Assembly: GCA_012270065.1 (NCBI GenBank)
Contig: JAAXJB010000048.1
Location: forward strand, 1 to 64,000
Reading direction: 5' to 3'
DNA length: 64,000 nt
From: Rubripirellula sp.
Lineage (GTDB): Bacteria; Planctomycetota; Planctomycetia; Pirellulales; Pirellulaceae
Shown: positions 52,840-62,193 of the stretch, one piece after another
Numbering within the stretch: the stretch's first letter is position 1
Layout: each line of letters opens with the position of its first letter
The notes under the pieces: generated by a model
Seen by the model: the letters and a program-made list of their open reading frames with translations, nothing else
Databases searched by the model: none
What the model was told of the DNA's origin: nothing
Made by a program: the position numbers and the translations under genes

Positions 52840-54933
52840 ATGACCTTTGATATCTCCAAGCTTCGCAATATCGGCATCATCGCGCACATCGATGCCGGGA
52901 AAACGACTGTCACCGAACGGATGCTCTTCCTCAGTGGTGCCAAACATCGGGTGGGCCGTGTGGACCATGGAACGACTGATACGGATGATGATCCGGAGGA
53001 GCAGGAGCGTGGAATCACCATCTTCAGTGCTTGCGTGAAGTACGGATGGAAAGATTTCAATATCAATCTTCTTGATACGCCAGGTCACGTCGACTTCACT
53101 GCCGAAGTGGAGCGTTGTTTGCGTGTGCTCGATGGTGCTGTTGTTGTCTTTTCTGCTCGCGAGGGCGTTGAGGCTCAGAGTGAAACGGTTTGGCGGCAGG
53201 CTGACCGTTACAACGTTCCCCGGATTGTGTTCATCAACAAAATGGATCGCGAGGGTGCGGACTTTGAAACAGTTTTCAACGACATCGAACCGCGATTAGG
53301 TGGGTGCCCACTCGCTGTGGAATTACCTGTGGGGCAGGGACCGGCTCACGTTGCCGATCCGTTTCGGGGTGTGATCGATCTTGTCGATATGAAAATGCTT
53401 GAATTTGATCCCGAGACCGAAGGCAAGGAGATAACGGAAACGGATATTCCCGAATCGCATATGGATGAGGCTCTGTTCTGGCGTGAACAAATGCTGGAAA
53501 AAGTGTATGACCTCAGCGAAGAAGCAGCCAATCTGGCGATGGAAGAAAAAGAAATTCCAAGGGAGCTGATTCTGCAGGCTTTGAGGCAGGGCTGCATTGA
53601 TCGGACGATCCAGCCAGTGTTGTGTGGATCAGCTCTGCACGGAATCGGGGTCCAGCCACTGATGACAGCGGTCGGAAATTTTCTGCCAAGTCCATTGGAG
53701 CGGCCGCCGGTGGAAGGGGTTGATCCCAAGAAAAACGACAAGGTGTTGATTCGCAAGCCTGATTCCAAAGAACCTTTCTGCGGTCTGGTATTCAAAATTC
53801 TTCCCGCAAAAACCGGTGATAACTACTGGATTCGTGTGTACAGCGGCCAGTTGAAGCAGAATTCCCGTGTGCAGTGTCCCAATCGGGACAAGAAAGAAAA
53901 CATCGCCCAATTGTGGCAGATCCATGCCACCAAAAAGGATCGGGACGGGCAGATCGATTCGGTGGAGGCGGGTGATATCTGCTGTGTGATCGGGCCACGC
54001 TTCGCAATCACCGGTGATACCGTTTGCGACACGCGGGAGATGATCGAACTGCCCAGCATCAAATTCGCTGATACCGTTCTGTCGATGGCGATTGAGTCAG
54101 AAAGCACATCGGACAAAAAGAAACTTGAAGACACGCTTGATATGCTGCGACGTCAGGATCCAACCTTTCGCGCCGTTGAAAATGAAGAAACCGGGCAGAC
54201 ACTGATCAGTGGCATGGGTGAATTGCACCTGGAAGTCATCCAGCACCGGCTGACTCGAGACTTTGGCCTCAACGTCAAGTTCTACAAACCGCGTGTGAAT
54301 TATCGCGAAACGGTGGCTGACAAGGCTGATGTCGTCGGGCAGTGCAATCGACAGATCGGTTCGACACAGATGTTTGCTCGCCTGAATGTCAGCGTGTCAC
54401 CACTGGATGATGTCTCGGCGCCGGTGTTGGTCTTTGATCGGCTGCCCCCGGAGGTTGGGTTACCCAACGCTGTCAGGCAGGCGGCGATGGACGAAATAAG
54501 AGAACGGGCGGCCGGGGGAGGTTTGCTGGCAGGCTTTCCGCTCTCGGGTGTGCGCATTGATGTCACTGATGCCGAGATGCACGAGGAGGGCAGTGATGAA
54601 GTCGCGTTCCGGATTGCCGCCGGAGATGCCTTTGATCGGGGAATGGAAAAGGCAACGCCTGTTCTGCTGGAGCCTGTCATGAAAGTGGAGGTAACAACTC
54701 CTGAGGATTACATGGGTGAGTTGGTGGGTGACTTGCAACAACGGCGAGCCATCATTTCGGCCACCGAGACTCGTGGCGCCATGACCGTGATCATTGCCGA
54801 TGCCCCGCTCAAGGAACTCTTTGGCTATTCGGGAGCTGTGCGCAGTCTGAGTCAGGGACGCGCCGCCGGCAGCATGGAGCCGCTTGGCTACCAGCCCGCT
54901 CCCAAAGAAGATGCAGAAAGTTTCATGTTCTGA
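52840..54933 (+). CDS. fusA: Elongation factor G (divergent form)
   Basis: 697 residues. A translational GTPase that drives translocation and/or ribosome recycling. G1 AHIDAGKTT (15-23), G2 ERGIT, G3 DTPGHVDF, G4 NKMD, and domain IV with [15 protein letters not shown] are present. Switch I and its surroundings ([25 protein letters not shown]) differ from the standard [25 protein letters not shown] type. Planctomycetes carry more than one EF-G (the spdEFG pair known from spirochaetes and planctomycetes), so this could be one of the specialised copies despite its place next to rpsG. The terminator between rpsG and fusA implies its own promoter. Confidence 0.95.
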   Translation: [697 protein letters not shown]

Positions 54934-55560
54934 GTGGACAGGTTGTTCACTGATGATTACCCGAACCAAGAGTTTTCAGGCAGGAAATTCCTGCTTGTCA
55001 CCGATTGTATCTTTCAGGGCGGGGCCTCCCGATTGGATAACGGGGCCACTGGATAGGATCGCTGGGCCTCCGGATTGGATCGCTGGGCCTCCGGACTGGA
55101 TAACTGTGCAACGGGCCGCGATTCTGCTGCAGAACGCCGGGTACGCCATCTTACACTTCATTTAGGGAAGGAATCCGGGAAGAACCCATCCACGAAATAT
55201 ATCCTTTCCAAATATCGTTTGAGGGGATCAATCACTTTGGGGATGCCTCGAGAGTTTCTTTGCGGCAGGGTTTCGAATTTCCCGGTTTTTTGGAAGGCCT
55301 GAGCTGACAGATTTCCGCAGGTTCGTCTCACCTGCGGACTGAGGCATTGATTGACGCGAATCCCTTTGTCTGCCACTTTCGGGACTCTCGGCTTGGTAGA
55401 CTATGATGGAAACGCCGTTGCCGGATTTTTGCCGCTTTCCTACCATTGGATGATGGTGAAGGAGCGGGCAGGCACGATGAGCGGGCAGGCACACGGCGAC
55501 ACCCCGTTTTCGCCCACCATCATTCAAGCTTCATCGAATTACTAATATTGGGACTCCCTC
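54934..55560. other. Intergenic region between fusA and the tail-specific protease gene
   Basis: 627 bp. It holds a 21-bp tandem repeat array at 55015-55106. An open frame 54884-55165 (+) reads the array as a GPPDWIA-like heptapeptide but overlaps fusA and has no ribosome binding site or homologue. Nothing else is recognised. Confidence 0.5.
55015..55106. repeat. 21-bp degenerate tandem repeat, about 4.4 copies
   Basis: Units at 55015-55035, 55036-55056, 55057-55077 and 55078-55098, then a partial at 55099-55106. The third and fourth (starting gatcgctgggcctccgga) differ at one base; the first two are more diverged. Confidence 0.9.
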
Positions 55561-57705
55561 ATGGCCAGCCGCTTGCAGCAGTATACAAAAACCGAAGATA
55601 TGGCCGCCCGGCACTCGATGCTCGGCAATCGCTGGCTCGCCACCATCGCTCACGGCGTTCTGCTCACAGTGATCGCAGGTTTGTTTCTTGTTGGCAGCTC
55701 GGCTGCGTCGGTAGCGCAGGGTGGTGCAGATCAGGCACCCGCAAAGGTTCTTAAGCCGGCGGCAAACGACCGTATCGTTGCTCGCCTGATCGCCCAGCTG
55801 ATGCCGAAGAATCATATTTCAGCCAAAGGCCTTGATGACACCATCAGTCAGCGTGCACTCGCTTTGTTCACCAAGTCGCTTGATCCTCTCAAACTGTATT
55901 TCTACCAGAGTGACATTGACGAATTCAATCGAAACGCCAGCCAGATCGATGACATGGTCCAGAAGGGAGATCTGTCATTGGCCTACAAGATTTTCGGCCG
56001 TTTCATCCAACGTGTCGATGAAAGAGTGGCTGTCGCTCAGGAGTTGCTTGATGGTGATTTCGATTTCTCGAAAGATGAGACCATTGTGGTCGACCCGGAA
56101 GCAGCCAAGTACGCCAAGACGCCTGCTGACGCCAAGGACCGTTGGCGACGGCAGATCAAATACGCCCTGCTCGACTTGAAAGATGAAGGAAAGGTCGGCG
56201 ATGAGGCTGTCGACACGTTACGCCGCCGTTATGGTCGATACGCAAGACGCTGGAAGCAGACAGACAGTGATGACCTTCTGGAAATGTTCTTGACATCCGT
56301 CACCAACGGCTACGATCCACATTCAACTTACATGTCGCCGTCCACTTTGGAAGATTTCCAGATTCAGATGAGTCTGAACCTTGATGGCATTGGAGCCCAG
56401 CTTCGAGAAAAGGATGGCAATACGGTTGTGTCACGGGTCATTCCTGGTGGTGCCGCAGCCAAGCATGGCAAACTGAAATCTGACGACGTCATTGTGACCG
56501 TTGGGCAGGGCAAGTCGGGTGAATCCGTTGATATCGTTGAAATGCCACTTTCGGATGTTGTTGATCTGATTCGGGGTAAAGCTGGCACCACGGTTCGTCT
56601 GGGAGTGAAACCTGGCGGCGTTGGGAACGTCGAAGAATATCAAATCGTGCGTGCGACGATCGCTCTGGAGGAGTCAGCAGCACGTGGTGAGATTATCGAA
56701 CACAAGAATCCGGATGGCGGGAAGGATCTGAAGATCGGTTACATCAATTTGCCCAGTTTCTATCTGGACATGGATGCTGCACGAAGGGATGAAAGGGACT
56801 ACCGGAGTAGCACGCGTGATGTTCGCCGTATCATCAATGATTTCAAAGCCAAGGGCGTCGATGGGATCGTGCTTGACCTCAGTAAAAATGGTGGTGGTAG
56901 TCTGACAGAAGCGATCAACTTGACCGGTTTGTTCATCGATTCAGGCCCCGTTGTTCAGGTCAAGAATTCGGATGGATCTGTCCAGGCCTATTCGGATGAG
57001 AACAGCGGCACGGCATGGAACGGCCCGTTGGGCGTACTGACGAGTAAATTCAGCGCGAGTGCCAGCGAAATCTTCGCAGGTGCGATTCAGGACTACAAAA
57101 GAGGAATTGTGATTGGCGACCCTGCCACTCATGGGAAAGGCACTGTCCAGACTCTGATGAATCTTGGGCAGAGGCTTTTCGGGAATAACCGGCAGAATTA
57201 CGGTGCACTGAAAGTCACGCTGCAGCAGTTCTATTTGCCCGATGGTGAAAGCACCCAGTTGAAAGGCGTTTTGTCGGATATCATCCTTCCTAGTTTGACG
57301 TCCAAAATGGATGTTGGTGAAGGTGACCTGAAATACGCTCTGGAACATGACACCGTTCCTGTGGCTCGGCATAACCTGTACAGCATGGTGCCCAACAATC
57401 TGTTGGACCAGTTGCGGAAAAAATCAGCAGCAAGGGTAGAGCAGGATGAAGAGTTCACTGATCTTTTGAGACGAGTGGAACTGTATGTGACGCAGAAGGA
57501 TCAGGAAGCTGTTTCATTGGAGGAAGAGGCTTTTCTCGCTCGACGCAAAGAGTTGGATTCCCAGAAAGAGGAAGAGGAAGAACTGGAACAGCAAATCGAG
57601 GATGCTGTGATCTTCCGCGACAACTATTACAACACGGAAGTGATGAACATCATGGCTGATTACATTGATGGGCTTCGCAAGGAAAATCTTGCAGTCGCGA
57701 ACTGA
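55561..57705 (+). CDS. prc: Carboxy-terminal (tail-specific) processing protease
   Basis: 714 residues, close to E. coli Prc (682). It starts with a transmembrane or signal segment (about 27-50), so it acts in the periplasm. An N-terminal helical part is followed by a PDZ domain (about 260-355, starting DGIGAQLREKDGNTVVSRVIPGG) and the S41 protease core. The catalytic Ser is at about 502 in SASASEIF and the Lys at about 526 in HGKGTVQ. A C-terminal Glu-rich domain (DUF3340-like) ends the protein. It degrades tagged or misfolded envelope proteins and processes lipoproteins. A strong terminator follows. Confidence 0.95.
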   Translation: MASRLQQYTKTEDMAARHSMLGNRWLATIAHGVLLTVIAGLFLVGSSAASVAQGGADQAPAKVLKPAANDRIVARLIAQLMPKNHISAKGLDDTISQRALALFTKSLDPLKLYFYQSDIDEFNRNASQIDDMVQKGDLSLAYKIFGRFIQRVDERVAVAQELLDGDFDFSKDETIVVDPEAAKYAKTPADAKDRWRRQIKYALLDLKDEGKVGDEAVDTLRRRYGRYARRWKQTDSDDLLEMFLTSVTNGYDPHSTYMSPSTLEDFQIQMSLNLDGIGAQLREKDGNTVVSRVIPGGAAAKHGKLKSDDVIVTVGQGKSGESVDIVEMPLSDVVDLIRGKAGTTVRLGVKPGGVGNVEEYQIVRATIALEESAARGEIIEHKNPDGGKDLKIGYINLPSFYLDMDAARRDERDYRSSTRDVRRIINDFKAKGVDGIVLDLSKNGGGSLTEAINLTGLFIDSGPVVQVKNSDGSVQAYSDENSGTAWNGPLGVLTSKFSASASEIFAGAIQDYKRGIVIGDPATHGKGTVQTLMNLGQRLFGNNRQNYGALKVTLQQFYLPDGESTQLKGVLSDIILPSLTSKMDVGEGDLKYALEHDTVPVARHNLYSMVPNNLLDQLRKKSAARVEQDEEFTDLLRRVELYVTQKDQEAVSLEEEAFLARRKELDSQKEEEEELEQQIEDAVIFRDNYYNTEVMNIMADYIDGLRKENLAVAN

Positions 57706-57737
57706 AGGCAGTCGACTTCAGATTGATGAACGCTCTG

Positions 57738-57773
57738 GCGGCAGTCGCAAGGTTTGCGATTGCCGCTTTTTTT
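57738..57773 (+). terminator. Intrinsic terminator after prc
   Basis: A 13-bp stem (57738-57750 with 57754-57766, one G-U pair) closes a GGT loop and is followed by seven T (57767-57773). This is a textbook rho-independent terminator, 32 bp past the prc stop. Confidence 0.9.
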
Positions 57774-57921
57774 ATCCAACGGCCGTGATGTCCAGGATGG
57801 CTGGTTGAGCCGCTTCACCAATGCGGGTTGCGATAGGTCCTTGCCTGTGTTCGCAGAATGTCGGGAAAGTCCGTTGAACCTGTCACATTCATTGTGTTGA
57901 GGGATGCCTGAATCAGAGTGC

Positions 57922-58626
57922 TCACTTACCAACTGCGTCTTGCGTCACATACCAGCGTGGTGCCTGAATCATCTGTGCTGGATAGAGGGAGTGATTTTCC
58001 GGACCGGATAGAACTGTTTTGAGAGCTTTTTGTTTTCCTTCGCCAGAAACCAGAAACCATATTTGGTGTGCAGAGTTGATCGCTGGCGCTGAGAGCGTGT
58101 AACGGTAGGAATCCAGTTTTTCTACCCAGTTCTCGACAAACCAGCGTTCATTTTCCAGAACAGCTTTCGTTTCGGGGAATAGCGATGCCGTGTGCGCATC
58201 GTCGCCCATGCCCTGGAGAGCCAGATCCCAGACTGGAAACGTATGGTCACTGAAATGCTCACGGAGGATCTGTTCATATTCAACAGCGGCTTCGGCTGGC
58301 CTTTCGATGTTCACAGGAACTTCATGCACGTTTGCCGATGGAATAGCAATCCGGTCAAAAAGTGCTTCGCGTACCATCCTGGCGTTGCTTTCCGGATGCG
58401 TGAGTGGAACGTTTCTTTCATCGCCCCAAAACCAGTGGATTCTGGACCAGTCCAGTTCATGTTGGGAAATCAGCTCGTAGATGCGTCTGGGGGTGGAGCC
58501 GCCCGAAAGTGCGACACGGAATATGCCGTTTGATTCGATACTTGATTTCGCCAGTTGGCAGAACGCGTCAGTAACCGCCTCGTGCAGTTGGGGCAGTTCG
58601 TCAAAGATTTCCATTTCAGGGGCCAT
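57922..58626 (-). CDS. pgl: 6-phosphogluconolactonase
   Basis: 234 residues from ATG 58626; the frame runs on to 58758 but overlaps panB there. It hydrolyses 6-phosphogluconolactone in the oxidative pentose phosphate pathway. FRVALSGGSTPRRIYELI, WFWGDERNVPLTHPESNARM and LQGMGDDAHTASLFP are NagB/Pgl-family motifs. It begins 22 bp after the panB stop on the same strand, so the two are probably one transcript, though their pathways are unrelated. Confidence 0.93.
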   Translation of the reverse strand: MAPEMEIFDELPQLHEAVTDAFCQLAKSSIESNGIFRVALSGGSTPRRIYELISQHELDWSRIHWFWGDERNVPLTHPESNARMVREALFDRIAIPSANVHEVPVNIERPAEAAVEYEQILREHFSDHTFPVWDLALQGMGDDAHTASLFPETKAVLENERWFVENWVEKLDSYRYTLSAPAINSAHQIWFLVSGEGKQKALKTVLSGPENHSLYPAQMIQAPRWYVTQDAVGK

Positions 58627-58648
58627 GCAGATTCTGGGGTGTCTGAAG

Positions 58649-59464
58649 TTACTGGAAGGATTCCTTTTCGCCGGGGAAATCACCCGTTTGGATTGACGTC
58701 CGGTAAGCAGCAGCAGCTTCGTGAATTGTTTTTCTGACGTCGGAATATTGACGAACAAAGCCTGGCAGGTAGCCTGAGTTGAATCCGATCATGTCGTGAG
58801 TGACCAGGACTTGTCCGGTCGTGTGTGGACCTGCGCCGATTCCAATTGTCGGAACTTTCACAGCTTCGGTAATGGCTTGCCCGACATCACTGGGGACGCA
58901 TTCAACGAGGACGGCAAATGCTCCCGCCTGTTCAGCAGCAATCGCGTCATCGATCAGCCTCGGCATATCGCGTTGAACACGGTAGCTGCCCTCCACGTGG
59001 ATGTTTTGTGGTCGCAGTCCGACATGGGCCATGACGGGAATGCCGGCTGTGACAATGGTTTCGATCCGCTTCCCCTGCTCTGCTCCACCCTCAAGCTTGA
59101 CGGCATGACAGGTCGATTCTTTCAGAACCCGCGTGCCGGCTTCGACGCTTCGCATGATTTCAAGCTGCCCTTCGGGGAACGGAAGGTCGACAACCACCAT
59201 GGCCCTCTTTGCAGCACGCCCTACCATTTTGGCATGGTAAATCATCTCGTCCATGGTCACTGGGAGAGTGGTCTTGTGTCCTTGAACGACCATCGCCAGT
59301 GAGTCACCTACCAGCAGGATATCGATCCCCGCTTCGTCCAAAACCTCTGCGGTCGGAAAGTCATACGCGGTCAACATCGAGATTTTGCCACCGTCATCAC
59401 GGATTTTCTGCAAACTGCGTGTTGTGACACGTGCGAGTGGTTTCTTTGGTTTCGAAGTGGCCAT
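58649..59464 (-). CDS. panB: 3-methyl-2-oxobutanoate hydroxymethyltransferase
   Basis: 271 residues from ATG 59464 (further start at 59485). It makes ketopantoate from ketoisovalerate and methylene-tetrahydrofolate, the first committed step of pantothenate and CoA synthesis. ISMLTAYDFPTAEVLDEAGID, LLVGDSLAMVVQGHKTTLPVT and ECVP..GIGAGPHTTGQVLV are the PanB signatures, with Mg-binding Asp residues intact. Length is standard. pgl follows after 22 bp. Confidence 0.96.
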   Translation of the reverse strand: MATSKPKKPLARVTTRSLQKIRDDGGKISMLTAYDFPTAEVLDEAGIDILLVGDSLAMVVQGHKTTLPVTMDEMIYHAKMVGRAAKRAMVVVDLPFPEGQLEIMRSVEAGTRVLKESTCHAVKLEGGAEQGKRIETIVTAGIPVMAHVGLRPQNIHVEGSYRVQRDMPRLIDDAIAAEQAGAFAVLVECVPSDVGQAITEAVKVPTIGIGAGPHTTGQVLVTHDMIGFNSGYLPGFVRQYSDVRKTIHEAAAAYRTSIQTGDFPGEKESFQ

Positions 59465-59606
59465 GGTCTGGTCCGGCGACCTCAAAGAGGCATTTGTTTT
59501 GTCATTTTGGAGTTTACGGGACTCCAGCTACAATGGAACAACCTAACCGTCCACCAACGGGCGTCTACCCGCCTGCCCGCTGATGAACCCAATTGTGAGC
59601 AAGTAA

Positions 59607-60401
59607 ATGATCAAACGAACAGGATTATTCTCCCATTCAAGGCAGCATTTTGCCATCTGGCCTCATTTGGTGTGCTGGGTCGCGATGTTCTGTGGAGTTG
59701 TTCTGGTTGATGTCCGAGTCCATGCAGATGACCCGCCTGGGTTTGTGTTCAAGGGAGCCAACCAGAACATGAACATTGAATTGGAGGGGAAGCTTGCCGG
59801 GTACAAACAGGGCATGTTGCTGGTTACACGCGATGATGGTGTTGAGGTTTCTGTTAAGCCACCAGCAGACGCTTTGGGGTACGATTTCCAAGCGCCCATC
59901 GAAGTCGGGTTTCTGCAGAGAGGCATGATGGTCCGGTTCAATGGAAATTTCAGCAAGGCTGGTGTTCCCGCCGATCCAATTGAGGAACTTACTGTTTTCA
60001 TGCCAGTCAGTGAGAAACTCGCCAAAAAACAGGCTGCTGACTTTGTCCCCGGTATTTATCCCGGTGACAAAAAAAGCAATCTCCCCGATGGAGTTTCCAA
60101 TTACAAAGTTGTTGGCAAGTTGATGGGTTGGGATGCAACGGGACAAATCGCGGTACAGGCGGGCAGACGCCCCTTGAGGGTTCAATTGGGCGAGGAAGCC
60201 ACAATGAATCTTCGGCTCAATCAACTCAGTCTTGCGCAGCCAGGAGACACGGTTACCATCACCGGCAGCTATCGCCTTCCTGACGATACCAAGGTGATTG
60301 CCAAAATGGTCTCAGTCACCACGGATCGTGTGCAAACCGGTTCGAATTCGGGTTCCAAGGCAGCGGATCCCAAGGCAGCGGAACGGGGTAAACCTGATTG
60401 A
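59607..60401 (+). CDS. Secreted protein of unknown function
   Basis: 264 residues. A long signal or anchor segment covers about 16-40 and ends near HADDPP. The mature part has short beta-rich stretches (LEGKLAGYKQGMLLVTRDDG, VVGKLMGWDATGQIAVQAG) that look like two related beta-barrel (OB-like) repeats, then a Lys/Ala tail with a small repeat (KAADPKAAER). I recognise no family or active site. It stands alone, divergent from panB. Confidence 0.8.
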   Translation: MIKRTGLFSHSRQHFAIWPHLVCWVAMFCGVVLVDVRVHADDPPGFVFKGANQNMNIELEGKLAGYKQGMLLVTRDDGVEVSVKPPADALGYDFQAPIEVGFLQRGMMVRFNGNFSKAGVPADPIEELTVFMPVSEKLAKKQAADFVPGIYPGDKKSNLPDGVSNYKVVGKLMGWDATGQIAVQAGRRPLRVQLGEEATMNLRLNQLSLAQPGDTVTITGSYRLPDDTKVIAKMVSVTTDRVQTGSNSGSKAADPKAAERGKPD

Positions 60402-60966
60402 CTGGTGTCTGGCAGAAAGTTGACGCAATGAAGCAGTGACCATGGATGGGAGCTGTTCTGGTGCCTGGGAAGAGGTTTCAGGCGTGCGATGCCAGTTTGG
60501 TCGCACGTGTTTTTTCCACAGCCACAAACAGAATCGGAATTTCGATCCGCGGTGGAAGCTGATGGCAGCCTTTTTTTCCCCGAAAGTGACGGGATGAACG
60601 GTGATGCGACTGGGCGAATAGTGGCGTTGCTGCGTAGCATGTAGGGTAGTCATTGCAGAACCCACCATGTGTAGGCTGTGCGATCTGCCGTGTTGGCCTC
60701 ATGCAGCCACCTGCGAGCGACGAAGGGTTGTGTTTGAATGTATCCCGGGAGGCTGGATGCTAGTGAGGCTGGATACTCGTGAGGCAGGATGCTGGAGAGG
60801 CTGCATTCCAGGACGAAACCAGATTGGCTTCGTGGGAGGTGGCAGCGGTGCCAAAATCTTCCGGATGAGAATCTGCAGTTCCGTCACTTCATTCAGGTAA
60901 TGGTACCGTGAGTCTCATTTGCCTGTGATCTCCTTAATTTTCTAACTACCGAATGAACTCAAGAAT
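60402..60966. other. Intergenic region
   Basis: 565 bp between the secreted protein and the TlpA-like gene. It contains a 16-bp tandem repeat (60749-60804). No gene, promoter or terminator of good quality is seen. Confidence 0.55.
60749..60804. repeat. 16-bp tandem repeat, about 3.5 copies
   Basis: Units 60749-60764 (gaggctggatgctagt), 60765-60780 and 60781-60796 share their 10-base core with a few changes, followed by a partial copy from 60797. Confidence 0.88.
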
Positions 60967-62118
60967 ATGAAAACGACACACGCGAAATTTCGATTGATGT
61001 TGACTGGCCTGATGTGCTGCGCTGTTGGGGGTTGGGCATTGATACCGGAAAAGGTAGCTGCTCAGGAACTGGGAATTGGTTCCAAGGCACCCGCATTGAA
61101 TATTGAGCATTGGGTTCAGGATGGGAACGGATTTTTCAAGCCGGTGACCAAGTTTGAAAACGACAAAGTCTATGTGGTCGAGTTTTGGGCAACCTGGTGT
61201 GGTCCCTGTATTGCAAGCATGCCGCATCTGGCGGAGTTGCAAAACAAGTATCGTGGCAATGGGGTTCAGGTCATCAGCGTGTCTGATGAGTCTCTCGATG
61301 AAGTCAAGGATCTTCTGGGTAAGAAGAATGAAGATGTTGGAAAGACATTCGCAGAGATCACAGCTCCTTACTGTTTGACGACTGACCCGGACCGGTCGGT
61401 TTATACCGACTATATGACGGCTGCCAAGCAACAGGGGATTCCAACCGCATTCCTCGTTGGAAAAACAGGAATCGTCGAGTGGATTGGGCATCCAATGGAG
61501 ATGGACGGACCGCTGGAAGCTGTTGTTGATGGAAAGTGGGACAGGGAAGCATTCAAGCAGGAGATGGCAGCCCAGCAGAAAATGCAGGAAATGATGCAGC
61601 GTTTGTCCATGCTGGCATCAACAGGGAAGTTTGCCGAAGCGATTGAGTTGGCTGAGACGCAGGCCAAAGCAGCGGGTTCTGATGCAAGTCGGCAGCAGTG
61701 GATAGAAATCAAACACAGCATGAAATTGTCAGGTGGCCTGCTTGATGAAGATTCGCTTGTCTTTTTCCGTAAGCGAATCAAGTCGATGCAAGCAGATCCC
61801 TACGGTCTCGTGCGGTTCGGTTATTCGCTTTACGGACAGGCTCAGCAGGGTGTCGATGTCAAACCACTGCTCAGCGATGTAATGGCAGCGATTGACACCG
61901 CTATCAAAACTGCGGAACCACAGCTGAAACCTCTGATGTTCAACACACTGGCAATGTTGGCAAGTGAGTCGGGGGACCTGAAGAAAGCCATTGCCGCACA
62001 GCAAGCTGCGGTTGATGCGACTGACAATGAACGTCAGAAGAAACGCTTGACGGTCATGCTCGATGAACTCAAGCAGAAGCTTGAGAATCAGGGAACTGGC
62101 GACTCAGCCAAGCCGTGA
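60967..62118 (+). CDS. TlpA-like secreted thioredoxin-fold protein
   Basis: 383 residues with a Sec signal ending about residue 33. The AhpC-TSA/TlpA-type domain (about 36-190) has the active site W77-C78-G-P-C81 and the cis-Pro loop QQGIPTAFLVGKTG. Residues about 200-380 are helical repeats, TPR-like at the end (LFNTLAMLASESGDLKKAIAAQ). It is an extracytoplasmic thiol-disulfide reductase; a link to cytochrome c maturation is possible but unsupported by neighbours. Confidence 0.92.
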   Translation: MKTTHAKFRLMLTGLMCCAVGGWALIPEKVAAQELGIGSKAPALNIEHWVQDGNGFFKPVTKFENDKVYVVEFWATWCGPCIASMPHLAELQNKYRGNGVQVISVSDESLDEVKDLLGKKNEDVGKTFAEITAPYCLTTDPDRSVYTDYMTAAKQQGIPTAFLVGKTGIVEWIGHPMEMDGPLEAVVDGKWDREAFKQEMAAQQKMQEMMQRLSMLASTGKFAEAIELAETQAKAAGSDASRQQWIEIKHSMKLSGGLLDEDSLVFFRKRIKSMQADPYGLVRFGYSLYGQAQQGVDVKPLLSDVMAAIDTAIKTAEPQLKPLMFNTLAMLASESGDLKKAIAAQQAAVDATDNERQKKRLTVMLDELKQKLENQGTGDSAKP

Positions 62119-62193
62119 TTCTTCACGTTTTATCTGGGTTGGATTTTTTCGGTCTGCTGTCAGCGTCGGACGCACATGCCACTTCACACCGGG

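Noticed and set aside
54884-55165. 93-codon frame with heptapeptide repeats
   Set aside because: Begins inside fusA in another frame and merely reads through the 21-bp DNA repeat; kept only as a low-interest finding.
1-60804. CRISPR or dispersed repeat interpretation of the short tandem arrays
   Set aside because: Units are directly adjacent without spacers, have 2-4 copies and share no sequence between loci.
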